In this document: in pieces, positions 49,286 to 60,889 of the stretch
Numbering within the stretch: the first letter of the stretch is position 1
How the letters are laid out: each line of letters opens with the position of its first letter
Assembly (NCBI RefSeq): GCF_000583655.1
Contig: NZ_BAKI01000010.1
Location: forward strand, 1 to 64,000
Origin: Lentilactobacillus farraginis DSM 18382 = JCM 14108
Lineage (GTDB): Bacteria > Bacillota > Bacilli > Lactobacillales > Lactobacillaceae
DNA length: 64,000 bases
Reading direction: 5' to 3'
The notes under the pieces: model-generated
What the model saw: the letters and a program-made list of their open reading frames with translations, nothing else
Database searches by the model: none
What the model was told of the DNA's origin: nothing
Program-made: the position numbers and the translations under genes

Positions 49286-49323
49286 AAAAAAGTCGGCGCG
49301 TATTTGGACGCACCGGCTTTTTT
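49286..49323. terminator. Bidirectional terminator
   Basis: AAAAAAGTCGGCGCG pairs with CGCACCGGCTTTTTT (one mismatch), with T-runs on both strands, between mazF and the convergent CBS gene. Confidence 0.88.
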
Positions 49324-49342
49324 ACGTAGTAAATTATCAAAC

Positions 49343-49987
49343 TTACTTGTTTTCTTCTTTGAGATTTTCAACTTCCGGAACTCGAAATTCTTTTCGTTCC
49401 AAGGCGGCAATAATTCGGTTTAAACGGTCCTCATCAACGTCTGCAGGTAAGGTAAACATGATTCGGTGAACTAATTCGCCTTCCTGGGCATCCAATGAGA
49501 TAACACTTGCGATGTTGGTATATTTAGTGATAATTTTAGCAATTTCTTCGAGGTCACCACGTTCGCCACTGGAAACAACGGTTAGGACGTAGCTGCCGAT
49601 ATTGACGTTCCATGATTGTGACAGCATGTCCAGCAGCCGGGTATGGGTTAAAATACCATAGAATCGATTTTGGGCGTCAAGGACCGCAATATACGGCAGA
49701 TCCTTAATCGAGAAGAACACTTGAAAGAACGCTGAGTTAACATTAACGAATTTGGTCGCGTTTTTTAGAAGTGTTGTAACGGGTAAGGACATATCGCCAC
49801 CTCGTGATTTATGACGATAGATGTGCATTTTATAAATGTTGCCCCGGAAAATTGTCCCGGTTTCATCAAGAATCGGGACACATCGATAGCCGGAATCCTC
49901 AAGGATTTGAAGCGCTTCTTCAAGCGTCGCGTCTTCTTTAACTGTCACCAGACGTTCCTTGGGCTTAACAAGTGTTTTTAATAGCAT
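49343..49987 (-). CDS. cbpA: CBS-pair/ACT protein, CbpA-like (c-di-AMP-binding family)
   Basis: Two CBS motifs span about residues 10-140 (TVKEDATLEEALQILEDSGY, RCVPILDE, then LPYIAVLDAQNRFYGILTHT). A C-terminal ACT-like domain follows (YVLTVVSSGERGDLEEIAKI). In Listeria the CBS-ACT protein CbpA binds cyclic di-AMP, so this 214-residue protein is a likely second-messenger receptor; binding is inferred. ATG 49987 has GGAGG 8 bases upstream; the open frame runs further to 50074 without a site. Monocistronic. Confidence 0.78.
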   Translation of the reverse strand: MLLKTLVKPKERLVTVKEDATLEEALQILEDSGYRCVPILDETGTIFRGNIYKMHIYRHKSRGGDMSLPVTTLLKNATKFVNVNSAFFQVFFSIKDLPYIAVLDAQNRFYGILTHTRLLDMLSQSWNVNIGSYVLTVVSSGERGDLEEIAKIITKYTNIASVISLDAQEGELVHRIMFTLPADVDEDRLNRIIAALERKEFRVPEVENLKEENK

Positions 49988-50191
49988 TTCTAATTCCTCC
50001 AACTTTAAGCTGTATATGTTCATAATACCATAGCGGCATTCAGAACAGTACAAATAAAAATGATAATTTCTCATGAATTGTTAATCAAAATAATATTTTG
50101 TTAATGATTATCGAAGACGTGTTGAAATTGGTTGCTGGTTTTCAACGTTTTAATAATTATTTGGTTGAACGTTTCATGTGCTGTGCCCAAT

Positions 50192-50226
50192 AAAAAATCC
50201 GGGCAAAATTCTTTGTCCGGACTTTT
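50192..50226 (-). terminator. Terminator of ldh
   Basis: On the minus strand TCCGGACAAA pairs with TTTGCCCGGA and is followed by six T residues. Confidence 0.88.
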
Positions 50227-50261
50227 CAGTCAAAATAATTTTGATCTGTTTAGATGATTCA

Positions 50262-51549
<1,288 letters not shown>

Positions 51550-52110
51550 ATGAAAATGATTGTTGGCTTGGGAAATATTGGCCCTCAATATGATGGCACC
51601 CGTCACAATACGGGGTTTATGGTTGTTGAAAGTTTTGCCCAAAAGCATGGTTTGGCGATTAGAACCCGAAAAATGAATGCCAAAATCGGGACAGCCTTTG
51701 TAAATAACGAAAAAGTGTTGGTTGTTGAACCGACAACGTTCATGAATGATTCAGGGATTGCGGTTAAACCGTTAATGGATTATTTTGATATATCAGCCGA
51801 AAACGTGATTGTCGTTCACGACGACATGGATCTGCCAATTGGGAAAATCCGGATTAAAGACAAGGGATCTGCGGGCGGTCATAATGGCATTAAAAGTTTA
51901 ATCAGCAATTTAGGAACGGAACACTTTTCCAGGATTCGAGTAGGCATTGCGCATCCGGATAAAAATAATACCGTCGTCAACTATGTTTTGGGGCGGTTTT
52001 CGAAGGACCAGTTACCAGAATTTAAAATTGCTGCTGACAACGCGGTAAATGCGCTTGAAGATTGGTTGGCCGGGGTTACGATTCCTGAATTGGAGAATCG
52101 TTACAATTAG
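51550..52110 (+). CDS. pth: Peptidyl-tRNA hydrolase
   Basis: Pth frees tRNA from dropped-off peptidyl-tRNA. The 186-residue protein has MIVGLGNIGPQYDGTRHNTG with the catalytic His, VEPTTFMNDSG, VVHDDMDLPIGKIR with the catalytic Asp, and GSAGGHNGIKSLI. mfd follows within 17 bases, the start of a long co-directional run conserved with Bacillus. Confidence 0.97.
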   Translation: MKMIVGLGNIGPQYDGTRHNTGFMVVESFAQKHGLAIRTRKMNAKIGTAFVNNEKVLVVEPTTFMNDSGIAVKPLMDYFDISAENVIVVHDDMDLPIGKIRIKDKGSAGGHNGIKSLISNLGTEHFSRIRVGIAHPDKNNTVVNYVLGRFSKDQLPEFKIAADNAVNALEDWLAGVTIPELENRYN

Positions 52111-52126
52111 TGAGAGGACGATAAAA

Positions 52127-55100
52127 TTGCAATTGGATCAACTACTTTCCGAAATACCTCAATTTAAGCAAATTGAATCACATCTTAAAACCAACAGTCG
52201 GCAATTGATCACTGGTATTGGCGGCTCGGCGCGGACATTATTGATTAATAATCTGCTTAAAAAAACTAATCGGCCGGTAATTATGGTAGTCGACACCCTT
52301 TTTCATGCTGATCAACTGGTCAGTGATTTTAGTAATCTGTTGCCTGATGACCAGATCTTTGAATTTCCGGTTGAGGAAATGGGAGCTGCCGAGTTGGCGA
52401 CAAGCTCGCCGGAGTATAAGGCTCAACGGGTGTTGGCAATGAATAAGCTGCTTAGTGGCGAGCCGGCAGTTGTGGTTACCTCAGTCTCCGGATTAAAACG
52501 ATTACTGCCTTCACCCGATCAGTTTGCCGAGGCTAAATTAACGATCGACATGGATTCGGAATATGATTTGGAAAAACTAAAACTGAAGCTGCATCAAATG
52601 GGGTACACATTTCAAAAGATGGTTGCGGCTCCCGGCGATTTTTCAATTCGGGGTTCGATTCTGGATATTTTCCCCTTAAATAGTCAGGATCCGGTTCGAA
52701 TTGATTTCTTTGATACGGAAGTTGATTCGATGAGGGTCTTTGATGTTTCAAATCAACGAAGCACCGGGACTATTAAATCCGTTCAGGTTTTACCGGCCAC
52801 CGATTTATTGATTAATGATGAACAGCGGCAAAGTGCTGTTGAAAACCTTAAGAAACAGCTGGCCGCTGAAAAAGCCGATTTGGATGACCAGACTGCCAAA
52901 AAACTGACGAATACAATTGAGCCCCAGCTGATGGATCTTAAAAATGGTTTGAATGATCCAAGGTGGTTACTGTTCGCCAACCTGTTTTACGATCGGGCTT
53001 ATTCATTGCTTGATTATTTATCTTCAGCTGGGCTGGTGGTTTTTGACGATTATTCGCGGATTACCGAATCGCAGCGTCAACTTGAAAGCGACGACAGTGT
53101 TTGGTTGACGGATAAGATTAAAAATCATGAGTTATTGAAGGCCACCGACTACACTAATGATTTTAAAACCATTTTCAAAAAGAACCAGCGGGCAACTTTG
53201 ATCCTATCACTTTTTCAAAAGGGACTCGGGCGAATGCGCCTGGACAGTGTGATTAATATTACCGTTCGGCCAATGCAGCAATTCTTCTCGCAAATGCCGA
53301 TGCTGCGAACGGAAATTGGCCGTTGGCAAAAACAAAACCAGACGGTCGTGATTTTGGTTCAGGACCAAAACCGCATGCAGAAAGTTGCTCAAACTTTGGC
53401 GGATTTCGAAATTGCGGCTGTTCAAACCGACCCGTCAACGATTTTAACCCGGCAGGTTCAATTGGTTCATGGCAACCTTGAAAACGGGTTTGAATTGCCG
53501 GCTGCCGATTTGGTGGTGATTACCGAAAAAGAAATGTTTGGCACAATTGTTAAAAAACGGCCTCGCCAGACAACGTTTAACAACGCTGAACGGATTAAAA
53601 GTTATACGGATTTAAAACCCGGGGATTATGTGGTTCATGTTAACCACGGAATTGGCCGCTACGAGGGTATGAAGACGATGACGGTTGATGGTAAACATCA
53701 GGATTATCTGACCATTGCCTATCAGGACTCTGCCAAACTGTTTATTCCGGTTACCCAGTTAAATATGATCCAAAAGTATGTTTCCTCCGAAGATAAGAAA
53801 CCCAGAATTAATAAATTGGGTGGAAGCGATTGGCAGAAAACCAAACGAAAAGTTGCTGCTAAAATTGAGGATATCGCCGATGATTTGATCGCGCTTTACG
53901 CTAAGCGGGATGCTGAAAAAGGGTATGCCTATCCGCCCGATGATTCTCTTCAAAACGAGTTTGAAGCCCGTTTTCCGTATACCGAAACCCCTGATCAGCT
54001 GCGAAGTGCGGACGAAATCAAACATGATATGGAAACGGCTAAACCGATGGACCGCTTGTTGGTTGGTGACGTTGGTTATGGGAAAACGGAAGTTGCGCTT
54101 CGGGCCGCGTTTAAAGCGGTGGAAGTTGGCAAACAGGTTGCGTTTTTGGTTCCGACAACCATTTTGGCGCAGCAGCATTATGAAACAATGCTGGAGCGTT
54201 TTAACGATTATCCAATTGAAGTTCGCGTACTTTCCAGATTCCAAACAGCCGCGCAAATCCGCGAAACGTTGGCTGGATTGAAGAACGGGACGGTTGATAT
54301 CGTTGTCGGCACCCATCGGTTACTGTCAAAAGACGTTAAATTTAATAATTTGGGACTATTAATTATTGATGAAGAACAGCGATTTGGCGTTAAACACAAG
54401 GAACGAATTAAAGAGATGCGGACCGATGTTGACGTTTTAACGTTGACGGCCACGCCGATTCCCAGAACACTGAACATGTCAATGATGGGAGTTCGGGATT
54501 TATCGGTAATCGAAACACCGCCTGCCAACCGGTATCCAATTCAGACTTATGTGCTTGAACAAAATGCCGGGACAATTCGGGAAGCAATTGAACGGGAAAT
54601 GGCTCGTGGCGGGCAGGTCTTTTATCTGCATAATCGGGTTGCCGATATTGAAAAGACGGTTGAACAATTAAGTGCTTTGGTGCCGGATGCCCGAATTGCT
54701 TATATTCACGGTCAGATGACAGAAAACCAAATGGAAGATATTCTATATGACTTTGTTAACGGTGAATACGATGTATTGGTGACAACAACAATTATTGAAA
54801 CCGGCGTCGATATTCCAAACGTTAACACGTTGTTTGTGGAAAATGCCGACCATATGGGTCTCTCACAGCTTTATCAGCTGAGAGGGCGGATTGGCCGCAG
54901 CAGCCGGGTAGCTTATGCTTATTTCATGTATCAGCCAAATAAGGTGCTGACTGAAGTAGGTGAGAAACGCTTGGAAGCGATTCGTGATTTTACGGAACTG
55001 GGTTCCGGTTTTAAAATCGCGATGCGGGACCTTTCGATTCGGGGCGCCGGTAATCTTTTGGGTAAACAACAGTCCGGCTTTGTTGATTCGGTGGGTTATG

Positions 55101-55660
55101 ATTTATATACCCAAATGCTGGCCGATGCTGTCTCAAAGAAGCGTGGCAAAAACGTGGCCTTTAAAACGGATACCACGATTGAACTTGATCTTGAAGCCTA
55201 TCTGCCGAGTGATTATATTCAGGATAATCAACAAAAAATTGAGATTTACAAGCGGATTCGTCAAGTAGGAAATAAGGACCAACTTGATGAGGTAACTGAC
55301 GATTTGCTTGACCGGTTTGGAGATTATAACCAACCGGTTGCCAACCTGTTAAAGATTACCGAGATGAAGATGTACTCGGACTTGGCAATGGTTGAAAAAA
55401 TTCATCAGGATGGACCGAGAGTTACGTTAACCTTTGCCAAGCAGGCCAGTGATACCTTCGGCAGTAAAGATTTACTGGCAGCCATCGCTCAAACAAAGTT
55501 TAGGGCCACAATCAACAATGCCGACAAAAAATATCAGGTGATTTTAACCGTTCAGCCCAATATGAAGGACTGGTTGGACCAAATCATTGCGTTTAACCGT
55601 GCTTTAGCGCTTACCAGGAAAAAACACGAAAGTCGTAAGGTAACTTCAAATGACAAGTAA
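52127..55660 (+). CDS. mfd: Transcription-repair coupling factor
   Basis: Mfd removes RNA polymerase stalled at DNA lesions and recruits UvrA. The 1177-residue protein has a UvrB-homology N-terminal part, the polymerase-interaction domain with GDYVVHVNHGIGRYEGM, and a RecG-like motor. The motor carries Walker A VGDVGYGKTEVALRA, DEEQRFGVKHKE, TATPIPRTLNMS and QLRGRIGRSSR. The C-terminal TRCF domain follows. TTG 52127 has GAGAGGA 8 bases upstream; the longer open frame overlaps pth. Its end overlaps the flippase start by 11 bases. Confidence 0.97.
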   Translation: MQLDQLLSEIPQFKQIESHLKTNSRQLITGIGGSARTLLINNLLKKTNRPVIMVVDTLFHADQLVSDFSNLLPDDQIFEFPVEEMGAAELATSSPEYKAQRVLAMNKLLSGEPAVVVTSVSGLKRLLPSPDQFAEAKLTIDMDSEYDLEKLKLKLHQMGYTFQKMVAAPGDFSIRGSILDIFPLNSQDPVRIDFFDTEVDSMRVFDVSNQRSTGTIKSVQVLPATDLLINDEQRQSAVENLKKQLAAEKADLDDQTAKKLTNTIEPQLMDLKNGLNDPRWLLFANLFYDRAYSLLDYLSSAGLVVFDDYSRITESQRQLESDDSVWLTDKIKNHELLKATDYTNDFKTIFKKNQRATLILSLFQKGLGRMRLDSVINITVRPMQQFFSQMPMLRTEIGRWQKQNQTVVILVQDQNRMQKVAQTLADFEIAAVQTDPSTILTRQVQLVHGNLENGFELPAADLVVITEKEMFGTIVKKRPRQTTFNNAERIKSYTDLKPGDYVVHVNHGIGRYEGMKTMTVDGKHQDYLTIAYQDSAKLFIPVTQLNMIQKYVSSEDKKPRINKLGGSDWQKTKRKVAAKIEDIADDLIALYAKRDAEKGYAYPPDDSLQNEFEARFPYTETPDQLRSADEIKHDMETAKPMDRLLVGDVGYGKTEVALRAAFKAVEVGKQVAFLVPTTILAQQHYETMLERFNDYPIEVRVLSRFQTAAQIRETLAGLKNGTVDIVVGTHRLLSKDVKFNNLGLLIIDEEQRFGVKHKERIKEMRTDVDVLTLTATPIPRTLNMSMMGVRDLSVIETPPANRYPIQTYVLEQNAGTIREAIEREMARGGQVFYLHNRVADIEKTVEQLSALVPDARIAYIHGQMTENQMEDILYDFVNGEYDVLVTTTIIETGVDIPNVNTLFVENADHMGLSQLYQLRGRIGRSSRVAYAYFMYQPNKVLTEVGEKRLEAIRDFTELGSGFKIAMRDLSIRGAGNLLGKQQSGFVDSVGYDLYTQMLADAVSKKRGKNVAFKTDTTIELDLEAYLPSDYIQDNQQKIEIYKRIRQVGNKDQLDEVTDDLLDRFGDYNQPVANLLKITEMKMYSDLAMVEKIHQDGPRVTLTFAKQASDTFGSKDLLAAIAQTKFRATINNADKKYQVILTVQPNMKDWLDQIIAFNRALALTRKKHESRKVTSNDK

Positions 55661-57214
55661 TTCTCGTCGAAAGCAGATTCTGGCGGGGACGTTTCTACTA
55701 ACGGCCGCGGCATTTATCGCCAAGTTTTTAAGCGCCGTTTATCGGGTGCCGTTTCAAAACATGGTGGGTAACGTTGGCTTTTATGTGTATCAGCAGATTT
55801 ATCCGATTTATGGTATCGGGATGACGGTTGCGTTAAACGGTCTGCCCCTATTTATTTCCAAGCTGGTTGTTGATATTAAGGACCCCCGGGATCAAATGGC
55901 CGTAATTTATCGAATTCAATTATTAGTAACGATTCTGTCGGTGACCTTCTTTTTGGGATTACAGTTTGGGGCAACCTGGATTGCAGCCGCGATGAGCGAT
56001 GTGCGCTTGGCACCGGTAATTAAAGCAGTTAGCTGGATGTTTTTATTGGGACCTTTTTTGGCAACTTGGCGCGGCTATTTTCAAGGCAGGATGAATATGC
56101 GGCCAACCGCTTATTCGCAGGTCATTGAACAGGTTGTTCGGGTAACTTTCATTCTGGTTTCGGCTGCTTGGGCAGTCCATCACTTTGCGAATCCTTATCA
56201 AATCGGAACGTTGGCCATGTTTTCCGCGCCGATTGCCGGGGTGTGTGCCTTACTGGTTCTTTATGTCAGTCTTTGCCGGACACGTTTGCCCAAGTCCAGT
56301 CATCGGCAGGTATACACGCGGCTGCTTTCGAGAATTTTGTTTGAAGGTGGGACCCTTTGCCTGGTTTCTGCGGTAATGCTGCTGCTGCAATTAGTGGATT
56401 CGTTTTCAGTAGTTTCAGGATTGCGGGACTTTGGACTATCATTTTCGACAGCCCAAAACATAAAGGGCATTTATGACCGTTCCCAGACATTGGTTCAATT
56501 GGGGATGGTGGTGACAATTGCCTCGACAACCGCTGTCCTGCCAAACTTGTCGTTGGCCCATGCCAGATCTCACGAAACAACTTTTGATCATTTGGCACGG
56601 ACACTATGCGGGTCAACCTGGCATTATCATTGGCAATGAGTGCCGGCTTGTTTGTTTTAATGCCCCAAATTAATCAACTGCTTTTTTCAACGGCCGGTTT
56701 AAACCTGACGATTGCCGTTTATTGTTTCAGTATCGTCCTAACAACCGTGATTTTAACGGATAATATGGTTCTTCAGGCACGCGGGCAATACGGACCAACA
56801 ATGGCCGCTATTCTTTGCGGCTTCGGTGTTAAGATTATTGTCAACAAATGGCTGGTTGCTTCTTTGGGCATTATTGGTGCCAGTGTTGCGACACTTATGA
56901 GTCTTGCAGTGATGGTACTGTTAATGAGGACGGCCGCCAGCCGGTCTTTGGCCGGTTTGACAGACGGGCGGCAATTAATAAAATTGGTTGTTGTCCTAGT
57001 GGTGATGATGACAGGTGTCGGATTGGCTGCCACAATCATCGGGGACTGGCTGATTGTTGAAAATGGCCGCTTGCAGGCACTGCTGATCGTGATGATCGGC
57101 GTGCCACTTGGTGCCGGAATCTTTCTCTATGGGTGTAAACGATTGCGGGTATTTACACTTCGGGAATGGTTTGCGGTACCATTGATTAGTAAATTACTCA
57201 GAGTAATGAAATAA
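55650..57214 (+). CDS. MVF-family polysaccharide/lipid flippase (YabM/SpoVB-like), frameshifted
   Basis: A polytopic membrane protein of the MOP/MurJ superfamily, presumably moving a lipid-linked glycan precursor. It starts MTSNSRRKQILAGTFLLTAA and has YRVPFQNMVGNVGFYVYQQI, GYFQGRMNMRPTAYSQVIEQ and NIKGIYDRSQTLVQLGMVV, typical of the SpoVB/YabM group. The frame breaks near 56600-56605. One added base (ACA-NCT-ATG) joins LART to MRVNLALSLAM and gives 521 residues with about 14 helices. Position after mfd matches yabM of Bacillus. Whether it is the cell's main lipid II flippase is unknown. Confidence 0.87.
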
Positions 57215-57238
57215 TTAAAGAAAGTAACGGGTGAAAAA

Positions 57239-57510
57239 ATGAGAATCGATAAATTTTTAAAAGTTTCCAGAATTATCAAACGGCGTTCAGTTGCCAAGGA
57301 AATTGCCGACAAGGTCGAATTACGATTAATGGTCGCGTTGCCAAATCCTCTTCAGACGTTAGTACCAATGATAAAGTTGTTATTAAATTCGGCAATAAGA
57401 CGCTGACAGTCTTGGTAAAAGCGCTTTTGGATACTACCAAAAAAGATGACGCCCAGAAAATGTATGAAATTGTTTCTGAAGATTATGAACACGATTACAG
57501 AAACGAATAA
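57239..57510 (+). CDS. rqcP: S4-domain ribosome quality control factor RqcP (YabO), frameshifted
   Basis: RqcP stabilises tRNA on stalled 50S subunits while RqcH adds alanine tails. It begins [20 protein letters not shown], the S4 RNA-binding fold. The frame breaks near 57311-57314. Adding one G (AAGGGTCGA) gives [18 protein letters not shown] and a 90-residue protein ending YRNE. As read, the protein stops early and would lack half the S4 domain. The gap between the flippase and divIC matches yabO. Confidence 0.87.
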
Positions 57511-57605
57511 ATAAAATTATTAAGAACCCTTGAATTGTATGGACAAACGCGCTTTTATTGTTATAATTTATCATTAGAAAGTGTTTTAATTCAGGGGGAT
57601 TGAAC

Positions 57606-58013
57606 ATGGCCCAACAACAGCAGAAAATCAGAAAATTAGAAAACAACTATACCCGACGGCGTGAGCTTGAGTTTCAGACAACGAAAGCTTCCATTTCAGT
57701 GCGTCGCCGTCGAAAGAAACGGGCTTTGATTATTATTTCTGTCTTTATGATTTTTGCGTTGATTTTTACAGCTCAGATTATCCGGGCAAAGGTCAATTAT
57801 GCTGCTGTTAATGTTCAAATTTCAAAGCAAAAACAAAAGGTGAAAAAAGAGCGGGCTGAGCATAAGCGGCTAACCGCTCAGGTTTCTCAGCTAAATGATA
57901 AAGACTACGTTGAACAATTAATTCGCGATCGTTACTACTACACCAAACCTGGTGAGACGGTCTATAGTTTTCCCAACAAGGCGCCTAAAGACGTTAATAA
58001 TGGGAATGAGTAA
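57606..58013 (+). CDS. divIC: Septum formation initiator DivIC
   Basis: DivIC joins FtsL and DivIB in the division complex. The 135-residue protein has a basic cytoplasmic N terminus (SVRRRRKKR), one membrane helix (ALIIISVFMIFALIFTAQII), and an external coiled coil (VNVQISKQKQKVKKERAEHK). A conserved end follows with YVEQLIRDRYYYTKPGE. ATG 57606 has AGGGGGA 6 bases upstream. Confidence 0.94.
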   Translation: MAQQQQKIRKLENNYTRRRELEFQTTKASISVRRRRKKRALIIISVFMIFALIFTAQIIRAKVNYAAVNVQISKQKQKVKKERAEHKRLTAQVSQLNDKDYVEQLIRDRYYYTKPGETVYSFPNKAPKDVNNGNE

Positions 58014-58202
58014 TTTTAAGATACTTTAGTCGATTCGGGGCAACTGGGCAGATCCATATAAGACTGACTTGGTGGCCTTTTTTTTACGTTAAAATTCTCG
58101 CTTCAAAAGCAAAGTTGTGGTTTACTTGTATCGATGGGGGACAAACAGAATGAAGGCAATCTTCATTAATTTTTAATTTGTTTCCCGATACAAATTTTTA
58201 TA

Positions 58203-58211
58203 TGCTATACT
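58203..58211 (+). promoter_or_regulatory. Extended -10 promoter of the yabR gene
   Basis: TGCTATACT is an extended -10, about 39 bases before the start codon. The AGGAGG site lies about 13 bases before the ATG, slightly long. Confidence 0.6.
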
Positions 58212-58249
58212 AGTTGTACTTAGAACTAATAGGAGGAACAATTTTTTTA

Positions 58250-58755
58250 ATGGCAATTGAAGTTGGGGAAAAAGTTAATGGTAAAGTTTCCGGAATTACA
58301 AATTTTGGTGCATTTATTGATTTAGGTGATCATCGAACGGGATTAGTTCATATCAGCGAAGTTTCTGACGGATTTGTTAAAGATATCCATGATGTTTTAA
58401 AGGTTGGCGATGAAGTAACCGTCAAGGTTTTGAAAGTTGAAGGAAATAATAAGATCAGTCTGTCAATTCGAAAAGCCAAAGATTCAGCCGGCCATGGGGA
58501 AAGTCACGAATCAAGTCATGAAAATTATGGCCATCATAATAATCATGAACGGGAAAATAATCATGACTATCACGAAAATCGCGGTCATCATGCCAGAAAT
58601 AATCATGCCAACAATCGGGGGAGCCATTCCGGCAATCATCCCGAGAGTTTGATGATTTAATGTCAGGCTTTCTTAAACAAAGTGAAGATCGACTGGCAAC
58701 CCTGCGGAAAAATACCGAAGGGAAACGCGGCGGTCGCGGCGGTCGTCGAAGTTAA
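58250..58755 (+). CDS. yabR: S1-domain RNA-binding protein YabR-like, frameshifted
   Basis: The S1 domain (about residues 5-75; GEKVNGKVSGITNFGAFIDL, GLVHISEVSDGFV, VKVLKVEGNNKISLSIR) resembles that of polynucleotide phosphorylase. A His/Asn-rich linker of about 55 residues follows. Near 58648-58650 one T is missing. Adding it gives PESFDDLMSGFLKQSEDRL and a basic GGRGGRRS end, for 168 residues. The linker is longer than in Bacillus YabR (about 130 residues). It lies between divIC and tilS as in Bacillus. Role is probably ribosome or mRNA binding. Confidence 0.87.
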
Positions 58756-58789
58756 GCAAATAAGTGATTTATAATAATTTAAAAACTGG

Positions 58790-58824
58790 AACGGAACCAA
58801 AAATGGTTTTGGTCTGGTTTTTTT
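58790..58824 (+). terminator. Terminator after yabR
   Basis: AACGGAACCAAAA faces TTTTGGTCTGGTT, with eight inner pairs and two internal mismatches, then a T-run. Confidence 0.7.
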
Positions 58825-58877
58825 GTGGTATGTCTTAATTACTATTTTTAGCCATTGGAAAGGAATCGTTTATTTTA

Positions 58878-60284
58878 GTGGATCTGCAGCAGAGATTTAA
58901 TCAAATAATTAATCGCCATGATTGGTGGCAGACTGGACAACCGGTCGTCGTCGCAGTTTCTACCGGTGTCGACTCGATGACACTGCTTGAGTTATTGCAG
59001 CACCTGCCTAAAAAACGACCTCAAATTATTGTTGCATACGTTGATCATCAACTCCGTGATCAGAGCCGATTGGAAACGGCTTTTATTCAACGGTATTGCC
59101 GTGATCATCATTTGCAGCTGGCACAAACTGTTTGGAAGCGTACCAGCCATCCCAGCCATGGCATTGAGGCGGCTGCCCGAGAGTTTCGATATCGATTTTT
59201 CCGGTCGGTTTTGAAGGCTAACCGGGCAACCGTGTTGTTAACGGCTCATCATAGTGATGATTTGGCTGAAACAATGTTGATGAAGCTGGTTCGGGGCGGT
59301 CAGATTGAATCATTGATTGGTATTCAACAGCAGCGCCAAACAGCCTTTGGCAGGCTGATTCGGCCGATGCTGGCTTTCAGTAAGCGTGATATTCGACGGT
59401 TTGCCGCTTCTAAACAGCTTCATTGGTTTGAAGACCAAACCAATCAGGATTTGACGATTGAGCGAAATCGGTTCCGATACCGTTATCTGGCGGATCTTAA
59501 GCGCGAAAACGCGAGGATTCTGACACACTTTGGTGATTATTCCAAGCAACTGGAGATGCTGACGGCAGCCAATCGGGAATTAATCACGCCAATTGCCGAA
59601 CAGCTGGTAGTGTCGTTTACAGCTAATCGGGAAATCGTTTTAAACGGAACCCGGTTGACCACTTATTCGAAACCGCTTCAAATGGCGGTCCTGAAATATC
59701 TGATTGAAGTAAAATTAGCAATTTGCAACGTAGCGCTGCCCCAATTTAAACAACTCCTGCGATTGCTGGCAAACCCGGCAAAACCGCAGGGACAACTGCA
59801 ACTGTCAAACAATTGGCAGTTTATTAAAAGCTATCAACGACTTTCAATTGTAAAAAAAGTCGACAAACCTGTTACAAAACCTAAAATCAGTCGTCAATTT
59901 ATGGTAATATTAGACCGATGGTATTTGTTGGATGACGGATTAAAGTTTGGCGTTTTCACAACGCGGCCTTCCGAAGCTGAGAAGGTGACAGTTTTTCATT
60001 TAACCGATAGCCAACTGCCACTGTCGATTCGGCGGTGGCAGCCCGGCGACCGGCTCAGATTGAAAAATGGCGGCCACCAAAAAATCAGTCGGGTTATGAT
60101 TGATTTAAAAGTGCCGAAGGGCCAGCGTTTAAATGCCAATCTTCTGGTGACGTCTCGAGACAAAATCCTCGCGGTAATCGGCCTGAAAAGTGCGGCTTTA
60201 CCTGGTGACAGCGGACAAAGGCTGTACTTGGCAGAATCCGGATCGCAATTAACTTCAGAAAGAAAAGGAACTAACAATGAATAA
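58878..60284 (+). CDS. tilS: tRNA(Ile)-lysidine synthase
   Basis: TilS converts C34 of the CAU-anticodon tRNA-Ile to lysidine so that it reads AUA. The 468-residue protein has the PP-loop VVVAVSTGVDSMTLLELL (Thr replaces the first Gly of the usual SGG), YVDHQLRDQS and LLTAHHSDDLAETMLMKL. A C-terminal TilS domain follows with RRWQPGDRLRLKNGGHQK. GTG start; the ribosome site (AAAGGAA) is rather distant. Its stop overlaps hpt by 8 bases. Confidence 0.95.
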   Translation: MDLQQRFNQIINRHDWWQTGQPVVVAVSTGVDSMTLLELLQHLPKKRPQIIVAYVDHQLRDQSRLETAFIQRYCRDHHLQLAQTVWKRTSHPSHGIEAAAREFRYRFFRSVLKANRATVLLTAHHSDDLAETMLMKLVRGGQIESLIGIQQQRQTAFGRLIRPMLAFSKRDIRRFAASKQLHWFEDQTNQDLTIERNRFRYRYLADLKRENARILTHFGDYSKQLEMLTAANRELITPIAEQLVVSFTANREIVLNGTRLTTYSKPLQMAVLKYLIEVKLAICNVALPQFKQLLRLLANPAKPQGQLQLSNNWQFIKSYQRLSIVKKVDKPVTKPKISRQFMVILDRWYLLDDGLKFGVFTTRPSEAEKVTVFHLTDSQLPLSIRRWQPGDRLRLKNGGHQKISRVMIDLKVPKGQRLNANLLVTSRDKILAVIGLKSAALPGDSGQRLYLAESGSQLTSERKGTNNE

Positions 60285-60819
60285 CGACATCTTAAAAATT
60301 CTTTATAGTACCGAGCAGATTAACCAGGCCTGTCAAAGGCTTGGCAAGCAGATTCAGAAAGTCTATGCCGATAAGGTGCCGGTTGTTATTGGGGTATTAA
60401 AAGGGGCTACTTTTTTCATGTCGGATATCGTTCGCCAAGCCGATACTTACATGGAAATTGATTTTATTGATGTATCAAGTTATCATGGAACGACGCAATC
60501 TTCAGGAACGGTTGACCTGATCACTGATATTTCAACAGATGTTTCGGGGCGGGATGTTTTAATTGTCGAAGACATTGTCGATACGGGACGGACATTGAAG
60601 TTTTTGATGGATAACTTAACCAAGCGGGGTGCGCGTTCGATTAAGGTATGTACATTGCTTGATAAACCTGCTGGCAGGCAAGTGAGAGCCGACTCTGATT
60701 TTGTCGGCTTCAAAGTTCCTAATGAATTTGTCGTCGGATATGGGCTTGATTACGATGAAAAGTATCGGAATCTGCCTTACATTGGTGTCTTAAAACCAGA
60801 GATTTATACAAACAATTAA
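60277..60819 (+). CDS. hpt: Hypoxanthine phosphoribosyltransferase
   Basis: Salvages hypoxanthine (and guanine) with PRPP, linking to prs and purR in this window. The 180-residue protein has VVIGVLKGATFFMSDI, the flexible-loop stretch IDVSSYHGTTQSSG, the PRPP loop VLIVEDIVDTGRTL, and GFKVPNEFVVGYGLDY. tilS-hpt-ftsH order is conserved in Firmicutes. Confidence 0.97.
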   Translation: MNNDILKILYSTEQINQACQRLGKQIQKVYADKVPVVIGVLKGATFFMSDIVRQADTYMEIDFIDVSSYHGTTQSSGTVDLITDISTDVSGRDVLIVEDIVDTGRTLKFLMDNLTKRGARSIKVCTLLDKPAGRQVRADSDFVGFKVPNEFVVGYGLDYDEKYRNLPYIGVLKPEIYTNN

Positions 60820-60889
60820 TGGTCAAAAATAGTCAATTGTGGTAGTATTTTGACTATCAACATGAATAATTTTTTTGAGGAGGACGTTG

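Noticed and set aside
53759-54316. 185-codon open frame opposite mfd
   Set aside because: Antisense to conserved motor motifs of mfd; composition typical of a shadow frame.
58014-58088. Terminator after divIC
   Set aside because: An eight-T run is present, but the upstream sequence does not form a convincing continuous stem.
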